From Microbacterium sp. T32 (GTDB lineage Bacteria; Actinomycetota; Actinomycetes; Actinomycetales; Microbacteriaceae), in assembly GCF_001619615.1 (NCBI RefSeq), contig NZ_LQQP01000077.1, positions 108,746 to 172,745 on the forward strand: 64,000 nt of DNA. Reading direction: 5' to 3'. Positions within the stretch are counted from its first letter, which is position 1; the number at the start of each line of letters is the position of its first letter. The position numbers were made by a program, and so were the translations under genes. Shown here piece after piece: positions 49,576 through 59,039 of this stretch. The notes below the pieces were generated by a model. That model was not told the DNA's origin. It saw nothing but the letters and a program-made list of their open reading frames with translations, and searched no databases.

Positions 49576-50505
49576 GTGACGAAGCGCACACTCACCGTCG
49601 GATTCATCGGCCTCGGCAGTATGGGCAGCGGAATGACCCGCAACCTGCAGGCCGCCGGCTTCCCCCTGGTCGTCACCGACGTGCGGCCCGAAGCCGCCGC
49701 GGAGGTGGTGTCGCGCGGCGCCGTCTGGGCGGAAACTGCGGCCGACGTGGCATCCCGGTCCGATCTGGTCATCACGATGCTGCCCACCCCGCGGCACGTG
49801 GACCAGGTGCTCCGTGGGCCCGAGGGCCTCCTCGGCGCGCTGCCCGAGGGTGGCACGTGGGTCGACATGTCGACCTCGGTTCCCGAGGTGGCCGACCGGG
49901 CGCGCGCCGATCGTCCTGACCTGCACATCCTCGACGCGCCGGTGAGCGGCATGTCGGTGGGTGCCGCGAACGGCACGCTGCAGATCTTCATCGGCGGGGA
50001 TGCGGCCGATGTCGAACGTCTCCGCGAGGTGTTCGAGGCGATGGGCGAGCCGGAGCGGATCCTGCACGTGGGGGGCCACGGTGCCGGGTACGCCGTCAAG
50101 CTCATGATCAACCAGCTCTGGTTCTCGCACCTGATCGCCACCGCCGAGGTGCTGGCCGTCGGAGTGAAGGCCGGCGTCGACCTCGACGTGCTCCGCCGTG
50201 CACTGGTCGCGAGCCCCGCCAACAGCAACTTCGTCGAGCACGACGTGCTCTCGATCCTCGACCACGGCGACTACGACGAGGGTTTCGCCCTCGCCCTGGC
50301 GTGCAAAGACCTCGGGCTGTCGGTCGACCTGGCCCGCTCGGTCGGGATGCCGTACGAGCTCTCCGGCCTCGTCGACCAGCAGTTCCGTCGCGCGAAGGCG
50401 ATGTACGGCGACCGCGCCGGCGAGATGGCCCCGTTCCGCCTCTACGAGGACCTGCTCGGCGAACCGCTGCGTCGCGCCGCCGCGGCCGCGGAGGTCGCGC
50501 GATGA
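49576..50505 (+). CDS. Beta-hydroxyacid dehydrogenase (GarR / HIBADH family)
   Basis: 309 residues from GTG after AAGGA. NAD(P)-binding GFIGLGSMGSGMTRNL, substrate-binding DAPVSGMSVGAANGTLQIFIGG and the catalytic Lys in GAGYAVKLMINQ. The family oxidises 3-hydroxyisobutyrate or reduces tartronate semialdehyde. First gene of a five-gene operon with ALDH (4-bp overlap), SDR, FAD oxidase and sugar kinase; likely acts on a C3-C4 semialdehyde or hydroxyacid. Confidence 0.9.
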   Translation: MTKRTLTVGFIGLGSMGSGMTRNLQAAGFPLVVTDVRPEAAAEVVSRGAVWAETAADVASRSDLVITMLPTPRHVDQVLRGPEGLLGALPEGGTWVDMSTSVPEVADRARADRPDLHILDAPVSGMSVGAANGTLQIFIGGDAADVERLREVFEAMGEPERILHVGGHGAGYAVKLMINQLWFSHLIATAEVLAVGVKAGVDLDVLRRALVASPANSNFVEHDVLSILDHGDYDEGFALALACKDLGLSVDLARSVGMPYELSGLVDQQFRRAKAMYGDRAGEMAPFRLYEDLLGEPLRRAAAAAEVAR

Positions 50506-51980
50506 CCGACGAGCGCGCGTTCATCGCCTCCCTCCCCACCGACCTGTTCGTCGACGGCGCCTGGCGGGCCTCGTCGAACGGCGACCGCTTCGACGTCATC
50601 GACCCCTCGACCGGCGACGTCCTGACGACCGTCGCCGACGCGGGCATCGCCGACGGTGACGCGGCTCTCGCCGCCGCCCACCGCGTACAGGAGTCGTGGG
50701 GGAGGACCGCCCCGCGCGAACGCGCCGAGATACTCCGCCGTGCTTTCGAGCTCGTGACCGCCCGAGCGGAGGACTTCGCCCTCGCCATGACCCTCGAGAT
50801 GGGCAAGCCCCTCGCGGAGGCGCGCGGCGAGGTCGCGTACGGCGCGGAGTTCCTGCGGTGGTTCAGCGAGGAGGCGCCGCGGATCTCGGGCCGCTACTCT
50901 ACGGCTCCCGACGGCCGCAACCGCCTGCTCGTCGTGCAGCGCCCCGTGGGTCCGTGCCTGTTCATCACGCCGTGGAACTTCCCCCTCGCGATGGCCACCC
51001 GCAAGATCGCGCCGGCGATCGCGGCCGGCTGCACGATGGTGCTGAAGCCGGCCGCGCTGACGCCCCTCACGGCGCTGCTGCTCACCGAGGTCCTGCGAGA
51101 AGCGGGACTGCCCGACGGCGTGCTCAATGTCATCCCGACGACCCACGCGGGTGCGGTCACCGGTCCGCTCGTGCGCGACCCTCGGCTGCGCAAGCTCTCC
51201 TTCACGGGGTCGACCGGCGTCGGCCAGCGTCTGATCGCCGACTCGGCGGCCCAGGTGCTGCGGGTGTCGATGGAACTCGGCGGCAACGCCCCCTTCCTCG
51301 TCTTCGAGGACGCCGACCTGGATGCCGCTGTCGACGGCGCCGTGCTCGCGAAGATGCGCAACGGCGGCGAGGCGTGCGTCGCAGCCAACCGCTTCCTCGT
51401 GCACGAGTCGGTCGCGGCGGAATTCACCCGCCGCTTCGCGGAGCGGATCGGGGCGTTCGTCCCGGCTCGCGGCACCGATCCCACCTCGACCGTCGGGCCC
51501 CTCGTGGATGCCGCCACCCGCGACAAGGTTGCCTCCCTCGTCGACAGCGCCGTCGCCCAGGGCGCGCGCGTGGCCGTGGGCGGTTCTCCCATCCCGGGAC
51601 CCGGGTACTTCTACCAGCCGACCGTCCTCGTCGACGTGCCCGCCGACGCCGACATCCTCCGTGAGGAGATCTTCGGCCCCGTCGCCCCCGTCCTCACCTT
51701 CCGCGATGAAGAAGAGGCGATCCGACTGGCCAACGACACCGAGTACGGACTCGTGTGTTTCGCGTACACCCGTGACCTCGATCGCGGCCTCCGCCTCGCG
51801 GAGCGCCTCGAGACGGGCATGCTGGGCGTGAACGCGGGAGTCGTTTCCAACCCCGCCGCCCCTTTCGGTGGCGTCAAGCAGTCAGGGCTCGGCCGCGAGG
51901 GCGGAGCCGAAGGCATCCACGAATATCTCGAGACCGTCTACGTCGGCATCGCCGACCCGTTCGCCTCCCGGAGCGCCTGA
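50502..51980 (+). CDS. Aldehyde dehydrogenase (succinate-semialdehyde type)
   Basis: 492 residues, ATG overlapping the upstream stop. ITPWNFPLAMATRKIAPAIAAGC, FTGSTGVGQ, catalytic Glu in MELGGNAPF and catalytic Cys in NGGEACVAANRF, and NAPFGGVKQSGLGREGG at the end. The sequence is close to GabD-like NAD(P)-dependent semialdehyde dehydrogenases. Together with the preceding hydroxyacid dehydrogenase it can take a hydroxyacid or semialdehyde to a dicarboxylic or carboxylic acid. Confidence 0.92.
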   Translation: MTDERAFIASLPTDLFVDGAWRASSNGDRFDVIDPSTGDVLTTVADAGIADGDAALAAAHRVQESWGRTAPRERAEILRRAFELVTARAEDFALAMTLEMGKPLAEARGEVAYGAEFLRWFSEEAPRISGRYSTAPDGRNRLLVVQRPVGPCLFITPWNFPLAMATRKIAPAIAAGCTMVLKPAALTPLTALLLTEVLREAGLPDGVLNVIPTTHAGAVTGPLVRDPRLRKLSFTGSTGVGQRLIADSAAQVLRVSMELGGNAPFLVFEDADLDAAVDGAVLAKMRNGGEACVAANRFLVHESVAAEFTRRFAERIGAFVPARGTDPTSTVGPLVDAATRDKVASLVDSAVAQGARVAVGGSPIPGPGYFYQPTVLVDVPADADILREEIFGPVAPVLTFRDEEEAIRLANDTEYGLVCFAYTRDLDRGLRLAERLETGMLGVNAGVVSNPAAPFGGVKQSGLGREGGAEGIHEYLETVYVGIADPFASRSA

Positions 51981-51982
51981 GC

Positions 51983-52762
51983 ATGGACATCAGCGAATTC
52001 ACCACGGACTTCTTCTCGCTCGCGGGGAAGACCGCGATCGTGACCGGCGGGAACGGCGGACTCGGCCGTGCCTTCTCCCTCGCGCTCGCCGCGGCCGGAG
52101 CGAACGTGTTCGTGCCCTCCCTCGCGGATGACGACGGAGAGACCGCCCGGTTGATCGAGGCGCACGGGCGCGAATACGCCTTCGTGCAGTCCGACATCAC
52201 CGCCGCCGGAGAGCCGGGCCGGGTCGTGCGCGCGTGCGTCGAGCGGTTCGGCGGCGTCGACGTGCTGATCAACTCGGCGGGGATCAACCTGCTGAGCGAG
52301 GACGTCGTCGCGTTCGACCGCGCGAAGTGGGATCCGATGATCGCGGTCAACCTCACCGCCGCGTTCGACTTCGCTCGTGCTGCCGCCGCGGTCATGATCC
52401 CGAGGGGTCGCGGAAAGATCATCAACATCGCGTCGCTGTTCTCGTTCCTCGGCGGGCGTCAGTCACCGGCGTATGCGGCATCCAAGGCCGGCATCGTGGG
52501 CTTCACGAAGGCCTACGCCGATGAACTGGGGGAGTTCGGCATCCAGGTCAACGCGATCGCGCCCGGATACTTCGCGACCGCCCTGACCGAGAAGACCCGA
52601 TCGGATGCCGGGGCCAACCGCCGCATCGTCGATCACGTCCCGGCCGGCCGATGGGGCGACCCCGCCGACCTCATGGGAGCCGTGGTGTTCCTCTCCAGCC
52701 GCGCCAGCGACTACGTCACCGGGCACACGCTCGTCGTCGACGGCGGCTACCTCCTGCGCTGA
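51983..52762 (+). CDS. SDR oxidoreductase, YgcW-like
   Basis: 259 residues. TGGNGGLG, NSAG, catalytic Ser in NIASLFS, YAASK and VTGHTLVVDGG. The family includes 2-deoxy-D-gluconate 3-dehydrogenase, gluconate 5-dehydrogenase and the E. coli YgcW protein. It stands immediately before a YgcU-like FAD oxidase and FGGY kinase, the same trio as in the E. coli ygc locus. A polyol or sugar-acid substrate is likely. Confidence 0.88.
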   Translation: MDISEFTTDFFSLAGKTAIVTGGNGGLGRAFSLALAAAGANVFVPSLADDDGETARLIEAHGREYAFVQSDITAAGEPGRVVRACVERFGGVDVLINSAGINLLSEDVVAFDRAKWDPMIAVNLTAAFDFARAAAAVMIPRGRGKIINIASLFSFLGGRQSPAYAASKAGIVGFTKAYADELGEFGIQVNAIAPGYFATALTEKTRSDAGANRRIVDHVPAGRWGDPADLMGAVVFLSSRASDYVTGHTLVVDGGYLLR

Positions 52763-52791
52763 CCCGACCACACCGATCCAGGAAGACCGAC

Positions 52792-54255
52792 ATGGCCGAT
52801 TCCCGTTCCCCTTTGACCCGTTCCGACATCGCCGCGCGCCTCATCGAGCTTCTCGGCGCCGACGCCGTCGACACCCGCGACACCGAGCTGCGCGAGGCCA
52901 GCGTCGATCGCTTCAAGAAATACTCCGCCGTGCACGGCATCTTCGACGGTCCGTTCCCCGCGGCTATCGCCTATCCGCGGTCGACCGACGACGTCGCGGC
53001 GGTCCTGCGGTTCGCCGACGAGAACCGCATCGCCGTCGTCCCGCGCACCGGCCGCACGGCCACCGAGGGCGGCCTCGAGACCGTCGTCGCCGACACGATC
53101 GTGCTCGACGGCTCCCGGATGGATGCCACGCTGAGAATCGACCCCGTCGACATGATGGTGACTGTGCAGTGCGGCGTGCCGCTGCAGCGCGTCGAGGACG
53201 AGCTGCGCGCGCAGGGCTTCACCACCGGCCACTCGCCGCAGTCGAAGCCGCTCGCCCAGTACGGCGGTCTCGTGGCGACCCGGTCGATCGGGCAGTTCTC
53301 GACGCTGTACGGCGGGATCGAAGACATGGTCGTCGGACTCGAGGCCGTTCTCGCCGACGGCACCGTGACGCGTATCAAGAACGTGCCGCGTCGGGCCGCC
53401 GGTCCTGACATCCGCCACCTGATCATCGGGAACGAGGGCGCATTCGCCTTCGTCACCGAGGTCACCGTGAAGATCTGGCCCTACACGCCCGAGAACAACC
53501 GCTTCTTCGGCTTCCTCACCGACGACTTCGGTGCCGGCATCGAGCTGCTGCGCGAGCTCGTGACGCAGGGGTACCGCCCGTCCGTCGCGCGGGTGTACTC
53601 GCCCGAAGACGCGCGACAGCACTTCGCGCACTTCCACGAGGGGAAGAGCGTCGTCATCCTCGTCGCGGAGGGGCCCCGGCGGCTCGCCGAGGCGACCGCG
53701 GAGGCGATCGCGGAGGCGGCGGAGGGGAAGCCGCTGGAGCGCGTCGACGATGCCCTGATCGAGCAGTGGTTCGACAACCTCAACTGGGGGCAGGACAAGA
53801 TCGACCGCGAGAAGCGGGAGATGCTCGAGAAGGCGCACCTCGGCTACACGACCGAAGTGTCGGTCGACTGGTCGCGGGTCGTGGAGCTGTACGAGTCGGT
53901 CATGAGCCGCGTGCGCCGCGAGTTCCCCCGCGCCGCCGACCTCACGATGCTCGGCGCGCACTCCTCGCACAGCTACCAGACGGGTACCAACCTGTACTTC
54001 GTGTACGACTACGACATCCGGTGCGAACCCCGCGAGGAGATCACCGAGTACCACGAGCCGCTCAACGCGATCGTGGTCGAGGAAGCGCTGCGCCTGGGCG
54101 GTTCGATGGTGCACCACCACGGGATCGGCAAGTACCGCACGCCGTGGACCGCGGAGGAGCACGGCAGCGCCCTGGTGCTGCTGGAGCGGGTGAAGGCCGC
54201 GCTCGACCCGCACGGCATCATGAACCCCGGCACGATCTTCGCGTTGGCGGACTGA
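52792..54255 (+). CDS. FAD-linked oxidoreductase, YgcU-like (AGPS/GlcD family)
   Basis: 487 residues after AGGAAGACC. FAD_binding_4 domain with PRTGRTATEGGLETVV and GGLVATRSIGQFSTLYGGIED, then VPRRAAGPDIRHLIIGNEGAFAF and the oxidase C-domain ending GGSMVHHHGIGKYR and GIMNPGTIF. From memory these blocks match E. coli YgcU very closely, including the HSPQSKPLAQ segment. The HHH motif is that of alkyldihydroxyacetone-phosphate synthase. The flavin probably oxidises a hydroxyl or shuffles an acyl/alkyl group; no substrate has been assigned that I know of. Confidence 0.9.
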   Translation: MADSRSPLTRSDIAARLIELLGADAVDTRDTELREASVDRFKKYSAVHGIFDGPFPAAIAYPRSTDDVAAVLRFADENRIAVVPRTGRTATEGGLETVVADTIVLDGSRMDATLRIDPVDMMVTVQCGVPLQRVEDELRAQGFTTGHSPQSKPLAQYGGLVATRSIGQFSTLYGGIEDMVVGLEAVLADGTVTRIKNVPRRAAGPDIRHLIIGNEGAFAFVTEVTVKIWPYTPENNRFFGFLTDDFGAGIELLRELVTQGYRPSVARVYSPEDARQHFAHFHEGKSVVILVAEGPRRLAEATAEAIAEAAEGKPLERVDDALIEQWFDNLNWGQDKIDREKREMLEKAHLGYTTEVSVDWSRVVELYESVMSRVRREFPRAADLTMLGAHSSHSYQTGTNLYFVYDYDIRCEPREEITEYHEPLNAIVVEEALRLGGSMVHHHGIGKYRTPWTAEEHGSALVLLERVKAALDPHGIMNPGTIFALAD

Positions 54256-55661
54256 TGCCCGTCGTCGTCGCGATCGACAACGGATCGCAGTCGACGAAGG
54301 TGCTCGTCGTCGACGAGACGGGGCGCGTCCGGGCGCAGGCGCGCGTCGGACTGCGCCCGTATGCGACCCCCGCGCCGGGGCTCAGTGTGCACCCGGACGA
54401 CGACGTGTGGGATTCGATCGTGCGCGCCTGCCGGGTGGCGATGGAGCGTTTCGATGGCGACCCCGACGAGATCGTCGGCGTGGGGCTGTGCACGATCCGG
54501 TTCTGCCGCGCGCTGCTCGGCGCCGACGGGACGCTCGCGGAACCCCTGCTGAGCTGGATGGACGAGCGGGTCGCCCGACCGCACGTCACCTGTGCCGACG
54601 TGGCGCATGTCGTGACGTCGTCGGGGTACGTCGCGCACCGGCTCACGGGCGAATTCCGCGACGCCGCGGGCAATTACCAGGGGCTGTGGCCGATCGATCA
54701 GCGCACGTGGCGGTGGTCGCATGCTCCGGATGCCACGGCCACCACTGGCATGGACCGCGCGCTGCTGAGCGAGCTCGTCGACCCGGGTGCGGAACTCGGA
54801 CGCGTGACCCCCGCCGCCGCGGCGCTGACCGGGCTGCCCGAGGGCGTTCCCGTGTTCGCGACGTCGAACGACAAGGCCGTCGAGGCGCTCGGTGCCGGTC
54901 TGGCATCCGATGAGGACGTCCTGCTGTCGTTCGGAACGTACATCGCCGCGATGACCGTGGCCGACGCCCCCGGCGCGGGCGCCGCGCACTGGGTCAACTT
55001 CGGCGCCCGTCCGGGGCAGTACCTCGCCGAGTCGACCGGCATCCGTCGGGGCATGTGGACGGTGAGCTGGCTGCGCGACCTGCTGCACCCGCACGCGCCG
55101 GAGGACGACCTGTACGCCTTCGACCGGAGCCTCGGCGCGGAGGCCGAAGCCGTCGCCCCCGGATGCGACGGGGTCGCCGCCGTGCTCGACTGGCTCGCGC
55201 CGGGCGACGAACCGCATCGCCGGGGGGCGTTCGTCGGGTTCTCGGGCGCTCAGGGGCGCGGGCATCTGTATCGGGCGGTGCTCGAGGCCATCGCGTTCAC
55301 GATGGCCGACCACATCGAAGAGATGGAGCGCGAGCGGGGCCCCGTTGCGGCGGGCGTCATCGTCACCGGGGGCGGGGCGCAGTCGCCGTTGCTCGTGCAG
55401 ATCGTCGCCGACGTCCTCGGGCGTCCGGTGCGCCGCGCGCTCGTCGACGACGCTGCGGGCATCGGCGCGGCGATCTCGGCCGCGGTCGGGGCGGGTCTGC
55501 ACCCCGACTGGGATGCTGCGGTCTCGGCGATGGCCGGAACCGGTGCGCCCGTCCTCCCCGGCGAGCACGCGGACGTCTACCGTGCTTTGCGGCCCTGGCA
55601 CCGTGGCATCCGGTCGCGGGTCGCCGACCTGTCGGACTGGATGGTGACTGCCCGTCGGTGA
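54255..55661 (+). CDS. FGGY-family carbohydrate kinase, YgcE-like
   Basis: 468 residues, start overlapping the previous stop by one base (TGATG). N-terminal phosphate loop AIDNGSQSTKVLVVDE, mid-domain Asp in NDKAVEALGAG, and C-terminal IVTGGGAQSPLLVQIVADVLGRPV and AAGIGAAISAAVG. FGGY kinases phosphorylate pentuloses, hexuloses, glycerol or erythritol-like polyols. It ends the operon, and a perfect terminator follows. The substrate is unknown; placement with YgcU/YgcW-like proteins is the best clue. Confidence 0.9.
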   Translation: MPVVVAIDNGSQSTKVLVVDETGRVRAQARVGLRPYATPAPGLSVHPDDDVWDSIVRACRVAMERFDGDPDEIVGVGLCTIRFCRALLGADGTLAEPLLSWMDERVARPHVTCADVAHVVTSSGYVAHRLTGEFRDAAGNYQGLWPIDQRTWRWSHAPDATATTGMDRALLSELVDPGAELGRVTPAAAALTGLPEGVPVFATSNDKAVEALGAGLASDEDVLLSFGTYIAAMTVADAPGAGAAHWVNFGARPGQYLAESTGIRRGMWTVSWLRDLLHPHAPEDDLYAFDRSLGAEAEAVAPGCDGVAAVLDWLAPGDEPHRRGAFVGFSGAQGRGHLYRAVLEAIAFTMADHIEEMERERGPVAAGVIVTGGGAQSPLLVQIVADVLGRPVRRALVDDAAGIGAAISAAVGAGLHPDWDAAVSAMAGTGAPVLPGEHADVYRALRPWHRGIRSRVADLSDWMVTARR

Positions 55662-55675
55662 CCCCGGGTTTCGCG

Positions 55676-55703
55676 GTGCCCCGTCCCTCACGGGACGGGG
55701 CAC
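55676..55703 (+). terminator. Catabolic operon terminator
   Basis: GTGCCCCGTCCC (55676-55687) pairs perfectly with 55692-55703, 4-nt loop, 14 bp after the kinase stop. Confidence 0.8.
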
Positions 55704-55774
55704 GGCTGCGTTCCGGGGTGTGTTCCGCCGGGCCTGACGGCCGCGCCGCCGCCGTGCGTTCCGAGGTCTGTTCT

Positions 55775-55847
55775 CCGCGAGACTTCATCGCGCCGACATC
55801 TCCCTTGCAGCCTGCGCCGCACTCGTCAGCGCGATGAAGTCTCGCGG
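55775..55847. repeat. 73-bp palindromic element upstream of clpB
   Basis: Perfect 19-bp arms CCGCGAGACTTCATCGCGC (55775-55793 and 55829-55847) around 35 nt. It is single copy in this window but alike in size and placement to the other palindromes. Confidence 0.85.
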
Positions 55848-55900
55848 GGAGGGGGAGGGGCGACCGGGGGGCATTGCCGGGAAGGGGGCGCGCTGCTAAA

Positions 55901-55921
55901 CTTGAGCCAACGCAACTCAAG
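55901..55921. promoter_or_regulatory. HspR (HAIR) operator of clpB
   Basis: CTTGAGC-N7-ACTCAAG, one base from the HAIR consensus. A TAAACT -10 candidate (55897-55902) overlaps its left half. It shows that clpB is in the HspR regulon. Confidence 0.9.
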
Positions 55922-55949
55922 TTTGCGACAGACTTCCAGGAGCCGCACC

Positions 55950-58151
55950 ATGAACGCCACTCAGCAACCCGGACAGGAGGACGCGCGCAGCGCGCTCGAG
56001 CAGTTCGGCATCAACCTCACCGACCGCGCCCGCCAGGGCAAGCTCGACCCCGTCATCGGTCGCGACAGCGAGATCCGGCGGGTCAGCCAGGTGCTCACGC
56101 GCCGCACGAAGAACAACCCCGTCCTCATCGGCGAGCCCGGCGTCGGCAAGACCGCCGTCGTCGAGGGGCTCGCGCAGCGCATCGTCGCGGGTGACGTCGC
56201 CGAGAGCCTCAAGAACAAGGAACTCGTCGCCCTCGACATCTCGGCGCTCGTCGCCGGCGCGATGTACCGCGGCCAGTTCGAGGAGCGCCTCAAGAGCGTG
56301 CTCAAAGAGATCACCGAGTCCGACGGCCGGATCATCACGTTCATCGACGAGCTGCACGTGCTCATGGGCGCGGGCGGCGGCGAGGGATCCGTCGCGGCAT
56401 CGAACATGCTCAAGCCGATGCTCGCGCGCGGCGAGCTGCGCCTGATCGGCGCGACCACGCTCGACGAGTACCGCGAGTTCATCGAGAAGGATGCCGCTCT
56501 CGAACGCCGCTTCCAGCAGGTGTACGTCGGCGAGCCCACGGTCGAGGACACCATCGCGATCCTCCGCGGCCTCAAGGAGCGGTACGAAGCGCACCACAAG
56601 GTCGCCATCGCGGACGCGGCGCTGGTCGCCGCGGCATCCCTCTCCAACCGCTACATCCCGTCGCGGCAGCTCCCCGACAAGGCCATCGACCTCATCGACG
56701 AAGCCGCGTCGCGCCTGCGCATGGAGATCGATTCGGCCCCTCTCGAGATCGACGAGCTGCGCCGCCACGTCGACCGCCTCAAGCTCGAAGAGCTCGCGCT
56801 GAAGAAGGAGAAGGACGCCGCCTCGAAGGAGCGTCTGGCGACCCTGCGCGAGACCCTCGCCGCCGAGCAGGCGAAGCTCGACGAGCTGCAGGCGCGGTGG
56901 GAGCGCGAGCGCGCGTCCCTGAACCGCGTCGGCGACCTGAAAACGCGGCTCGACGCGGCCCGAGTGGATGCCGAGCGCGCCCAGCGCGAAGGCAACCTCG
57001 AGAAGGCGTCGCGGTTGCTGTACGCCGACATCCCGGCGCTCGAGCGCGAGCTCATGACCGCCGAGCGCGAGGAGCCCGCCGGTGACCGCATGGTCAACGA
57101 GCAGGTCACCGACGAGGACATCGCGGCCGTGATCGCCGCCTGGACCGGCATCCCGGTCGGCCGCCTCCTACAGGGCGAGACCGAGAAGCTGCTGCACCTC
57201 GAGCGCGAGCTCGGCAAGCGCCTGATCGGGCAGAAGGATGCCGTGAAGGCGGTGTCCGACGCGGTGCGGCGCTCGCGGGCCGGCATCAGCGACCCGAACC
57301 GCCCGGTCGGTTCGTTCCTGTTCCTCGGTCCGACCGGTGTCGGAAAGACCGAGCTCGCCAAGGCCCTCGCCGATTTCCTCTTCGACGACGAGCACGCCAT
57401 GGTGCGCATCGACATGTCGGAGTACGGCGAGAAGCACTCCGTCGCGCGGCTCGTCGGTGCCCCTCCGGGGTACATCGGCTACGAACAGGGCGGTCAGCTG
57501 ACCGAGGCCGTGCGTCGGCGCCCGTACAGCGTCGTCCTGCTCGACGAGGTCGAGAAGGCGCACCCCGAGGTGTTCGACATCCTGCTGCAGGTGATGGACG
57601 ACGGTCGACTGACCGACGGCCAGGGCCGCACGGTCGATTTCACCAACGTCATCCTGATCCTGACCTCGAACCTGGGCTCGCCGATCCTCATCGACCCGAC
57701 GCTGTCGATCGAGACCAAGCGCGAGCAGGTGCAGGCGCTGGTGCGCCAGGCGTTCAAGCCCGAGTTCGTGAACCGCCTCGACGACATCGTCATCTTCCAG
57801 GCGCTCACCGAGGACGATCTCGCCCAGATCGTGGAGCTCGCGGTCGACGCGCTGCACAAGCGGCTGCGCGAACGCCGCCTGACGCTCGCGGTCACGCCCG
57901 ACGCCCGGTCGTGGCTCGCCGAGCGCGGGTACGACCCGGTGTACGGCGCGCGTCCGCTGCGGCGCCTGATCCAGTCCGAGGTGCAGGACCGCCTCGCGAT
58001 GGCGATCCTCGCCGGCGGGGTGCGCGACGGCGATCTGGTGAAGGTCGACGTCGCGAGCGACGGCGAGTCGCTGGTGCTCACGAGCGCCGGTCCCGCTGAC
58101 GAGCAGGGCGACCTCGACGACGACGTCCTCGAGGCGGAGATCATCGAGTAG
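55950..58151 (+). CDS. clpB: ClpB-type disaggregase lacking the N-terminal Clp_N domain
   Basis: 733 residues after CAGGAG. The protein starts only about 30 residues before the first NBD ([26 protein letters not shown]), so the ~145-residue Clp_N substrate-recognition domain is absent. NBD1 Walker A GEPGVGKT and IITFIDELH; middle coiled-coil domain ([21 protein letters not shown] to [10 protein letters not shown]), the mark of ClpB rather than ClpC; NBD2 GPTGVGKT and [12 protein letters not shown]-terminal [12 protein letters not shown]. It reactivates aggregates with DnaK. The HAIR site upstream ties it to the dnaK operon. Confidence 0.92.
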   Translation: MNATQQPGQEDARSALEQFGINLTDRARQGKLDPVIGRDSEIRRVSQVLTRRTKNNPVLIGEPGVGKTAVVEGLAQRIVAGDVAESLKNKELVALDISALVAGAMYRGQFEERLKSVLKEITESDGRIITFIDELHVLMGAGGGEGSVAASNMLKPMLARGELRLIGATTLDEYREFIEKDAALERRFQQVYVGEPTVEDTIAILRGLKERYEAHHKVAIADAALVAAASLSNRYIPSRQLPDKAIDLIDEAASRLRMEIDSAPLEIDELRRHVDRLKLEELALKKEKDAASKERLATLRETLAAEQAKLDELQARWERERASLNRVGDLKTRLDAARVDAERAQREGNLEKASRLLYADIPALERELMTAEREEPAGDRMVNEQVTDEDIAAVIAAWTGIPVGRLLQGETEKLLHLERELGKRLIGQKDAVKAVSDAVRRSRAGISDPNRPVGSFLFLGPTGVGKTELAKALADFLFDDEHAMVRIDMSEYGEKHSVARLVGAPPGYIGYEQGGQLTEAVRRRPYSVVLLDEVEKAHPEVFDILLQVMDDGRLTDGQGRTVDFTNVILILTSNLGSPILIDPTLSIETKREQVQALVRQAFKPEFVNRLDDIVIFQALTEDDLAQIVELAVDALHKRLRERRLTLAVTPDARSWLAERGYDPVYGARPLRRLIQSEVQDRLAMAILAGGVRDGDLVKVDVASDGESLVLTSAGPADEQGDLDDDVLEAEIIE

Positions 58152-58347
58152 CGCCGGGCTCGGGCTTCCCGCCCCGGCGTCGCGCCGCGTCCCGCCCGGC
58201 GTTGCGCCGCTCCCCGCCCGGGGCTCCGGTGCGTGAAGTACCCGGCCCCACCTCGGCACGGGGTGGATGTCGGATGCCGCGCCGGGTCGTGGCATCCACG
58301 GGTGAAAAGTCTTGACGGAGCACTTCACTTTTGGAAGTATCGCGGCC
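58152..58347 (+). promoter_or_regulatory. Promoter region of the VOC-hxlR pair
   Basis: TTGACG (58312-58317), 17-bp spacer and AAGTAT (58335-58340) end 7 nt before ATG 58348, giving a leaderless mRNA. ACTTCACTTTTGGAAGT around the -10 is a dyad resembling HxlR-type operators. Nothing else is seen in this gap. Confidence 0.6.
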
Positions 58348-58752
58348 ATGAGCCTCTTCCTCACGTGTCCCGTCGAGTCCGTCGAGCGGGCGACCGCGTT
58401 CTACACCGCCCTCGGGTGGACGCTCAACGAGCAGATGTCCGACCACAACGTCTCGTGCTTCGCCATCGCACCCGAGCAGTACGTCATGCTCGGCAGCCGC
58501 GAGATGTACGCCGCCGTGGGCGGCACCGAGGATCTGATCGGCGGGCCCGACACCCCGTCGAAGATCACCGTGTCGTTCGACCTCGGCAGTCGCGAGGCCG
58601 TCGACGAACTCGTCGAGCGCGCGGGTGCGGCCGGCGGGCGCATCGGCGACACCGACGACTACCCCTTCATGTACCAGCGCCAGTTCGACGACCCGGACGG
58701 CTACCACTACTCGCCGTTCTGGATGAAGCCGGACGCCGAAGCTTCCGAGTGA
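58348..58752 (+). CDS. VOC-superfamily (glyoxalase-like) protein
   Basis: 134 residues. Two beta-alpha-beta-beta-beta modules: LFLTCPVESVERATAFYTALGWTLNEQMSDHNVSCFAI and ITVSFDLGSREAVDELVERAGAAGG ... RQFDDPDGYHYSPFWMKP. The HYSPFWM ending is typical of the YaeR/PhnB-like subgroup. Metal-dependent isomerase, dioxygenase or resistance functions are possible. Coupled by a 3-bp overlap to an HxlR regulator, which often accompanies detoxification genes. Confidence 0.85.
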   Translation: MSLFLTCPVESVERATAFYTALGWTLNEQMSDHNVSCFAIAPEQYVMLGSREMYAAVGGTEDLIGGPDTPSKITVSFDLGSREAVDELVERAGAAGGRIGDTDDYPFMYQRQFDDPDGYHYSPFWMKPDAEASE

Positions 58753-59039
58753 GCGACCTCGCCGCGGCTCTCGACGTCGTCGGTGCGCGGTGGGCGTTGC
58801 TCATCGTCGAGCGGCTGCTCGACGGTCCCCAGCGATACGGCGATCTGCAGCGCGACCTCGGCATCGGCACGAACATCCTCGCCGTCCGCCTGCGGGAACT
58901 CGAGGAGGCCGGTGTGCTCCGCCGCCTCCCGCTGAAGCACAACACCCGCGCCTACGCCCTGACCGAGCGGGGTGAGGCGCTGCGCCCCACGATCGAGGCG
59001 CTCGGCCTGTGGGGTGCGGCCGAGGCCCAGATCACGTGA
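58749..59039 (+). CDS. HxlR-family regulator
   Basis: 96 residues from GTG 58749, overlapping the VOC stop. LDVVGARWALLIVERLLDGPQRYGDLQRDLGIGTNILAVRLRELEEAGVLRRLPLKHNTRAYALTERGEALRPTIEALGLWG is the complete HxlR winged helix. HxlR regulators respond to electrophiles such as formaldehyde or quinones and control adjacent genes. Its last three codons and stop lie in a palindromic element. Confidence 0.9.
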   Translation: MSDLAAALDVVGARWALLIVERLLDGPQRYGDLQRDLGIGTNILAVRLRELEEAGVLRRLPLKHNTRAYALTERGEALRPTIEALGLWGAAEAQIT

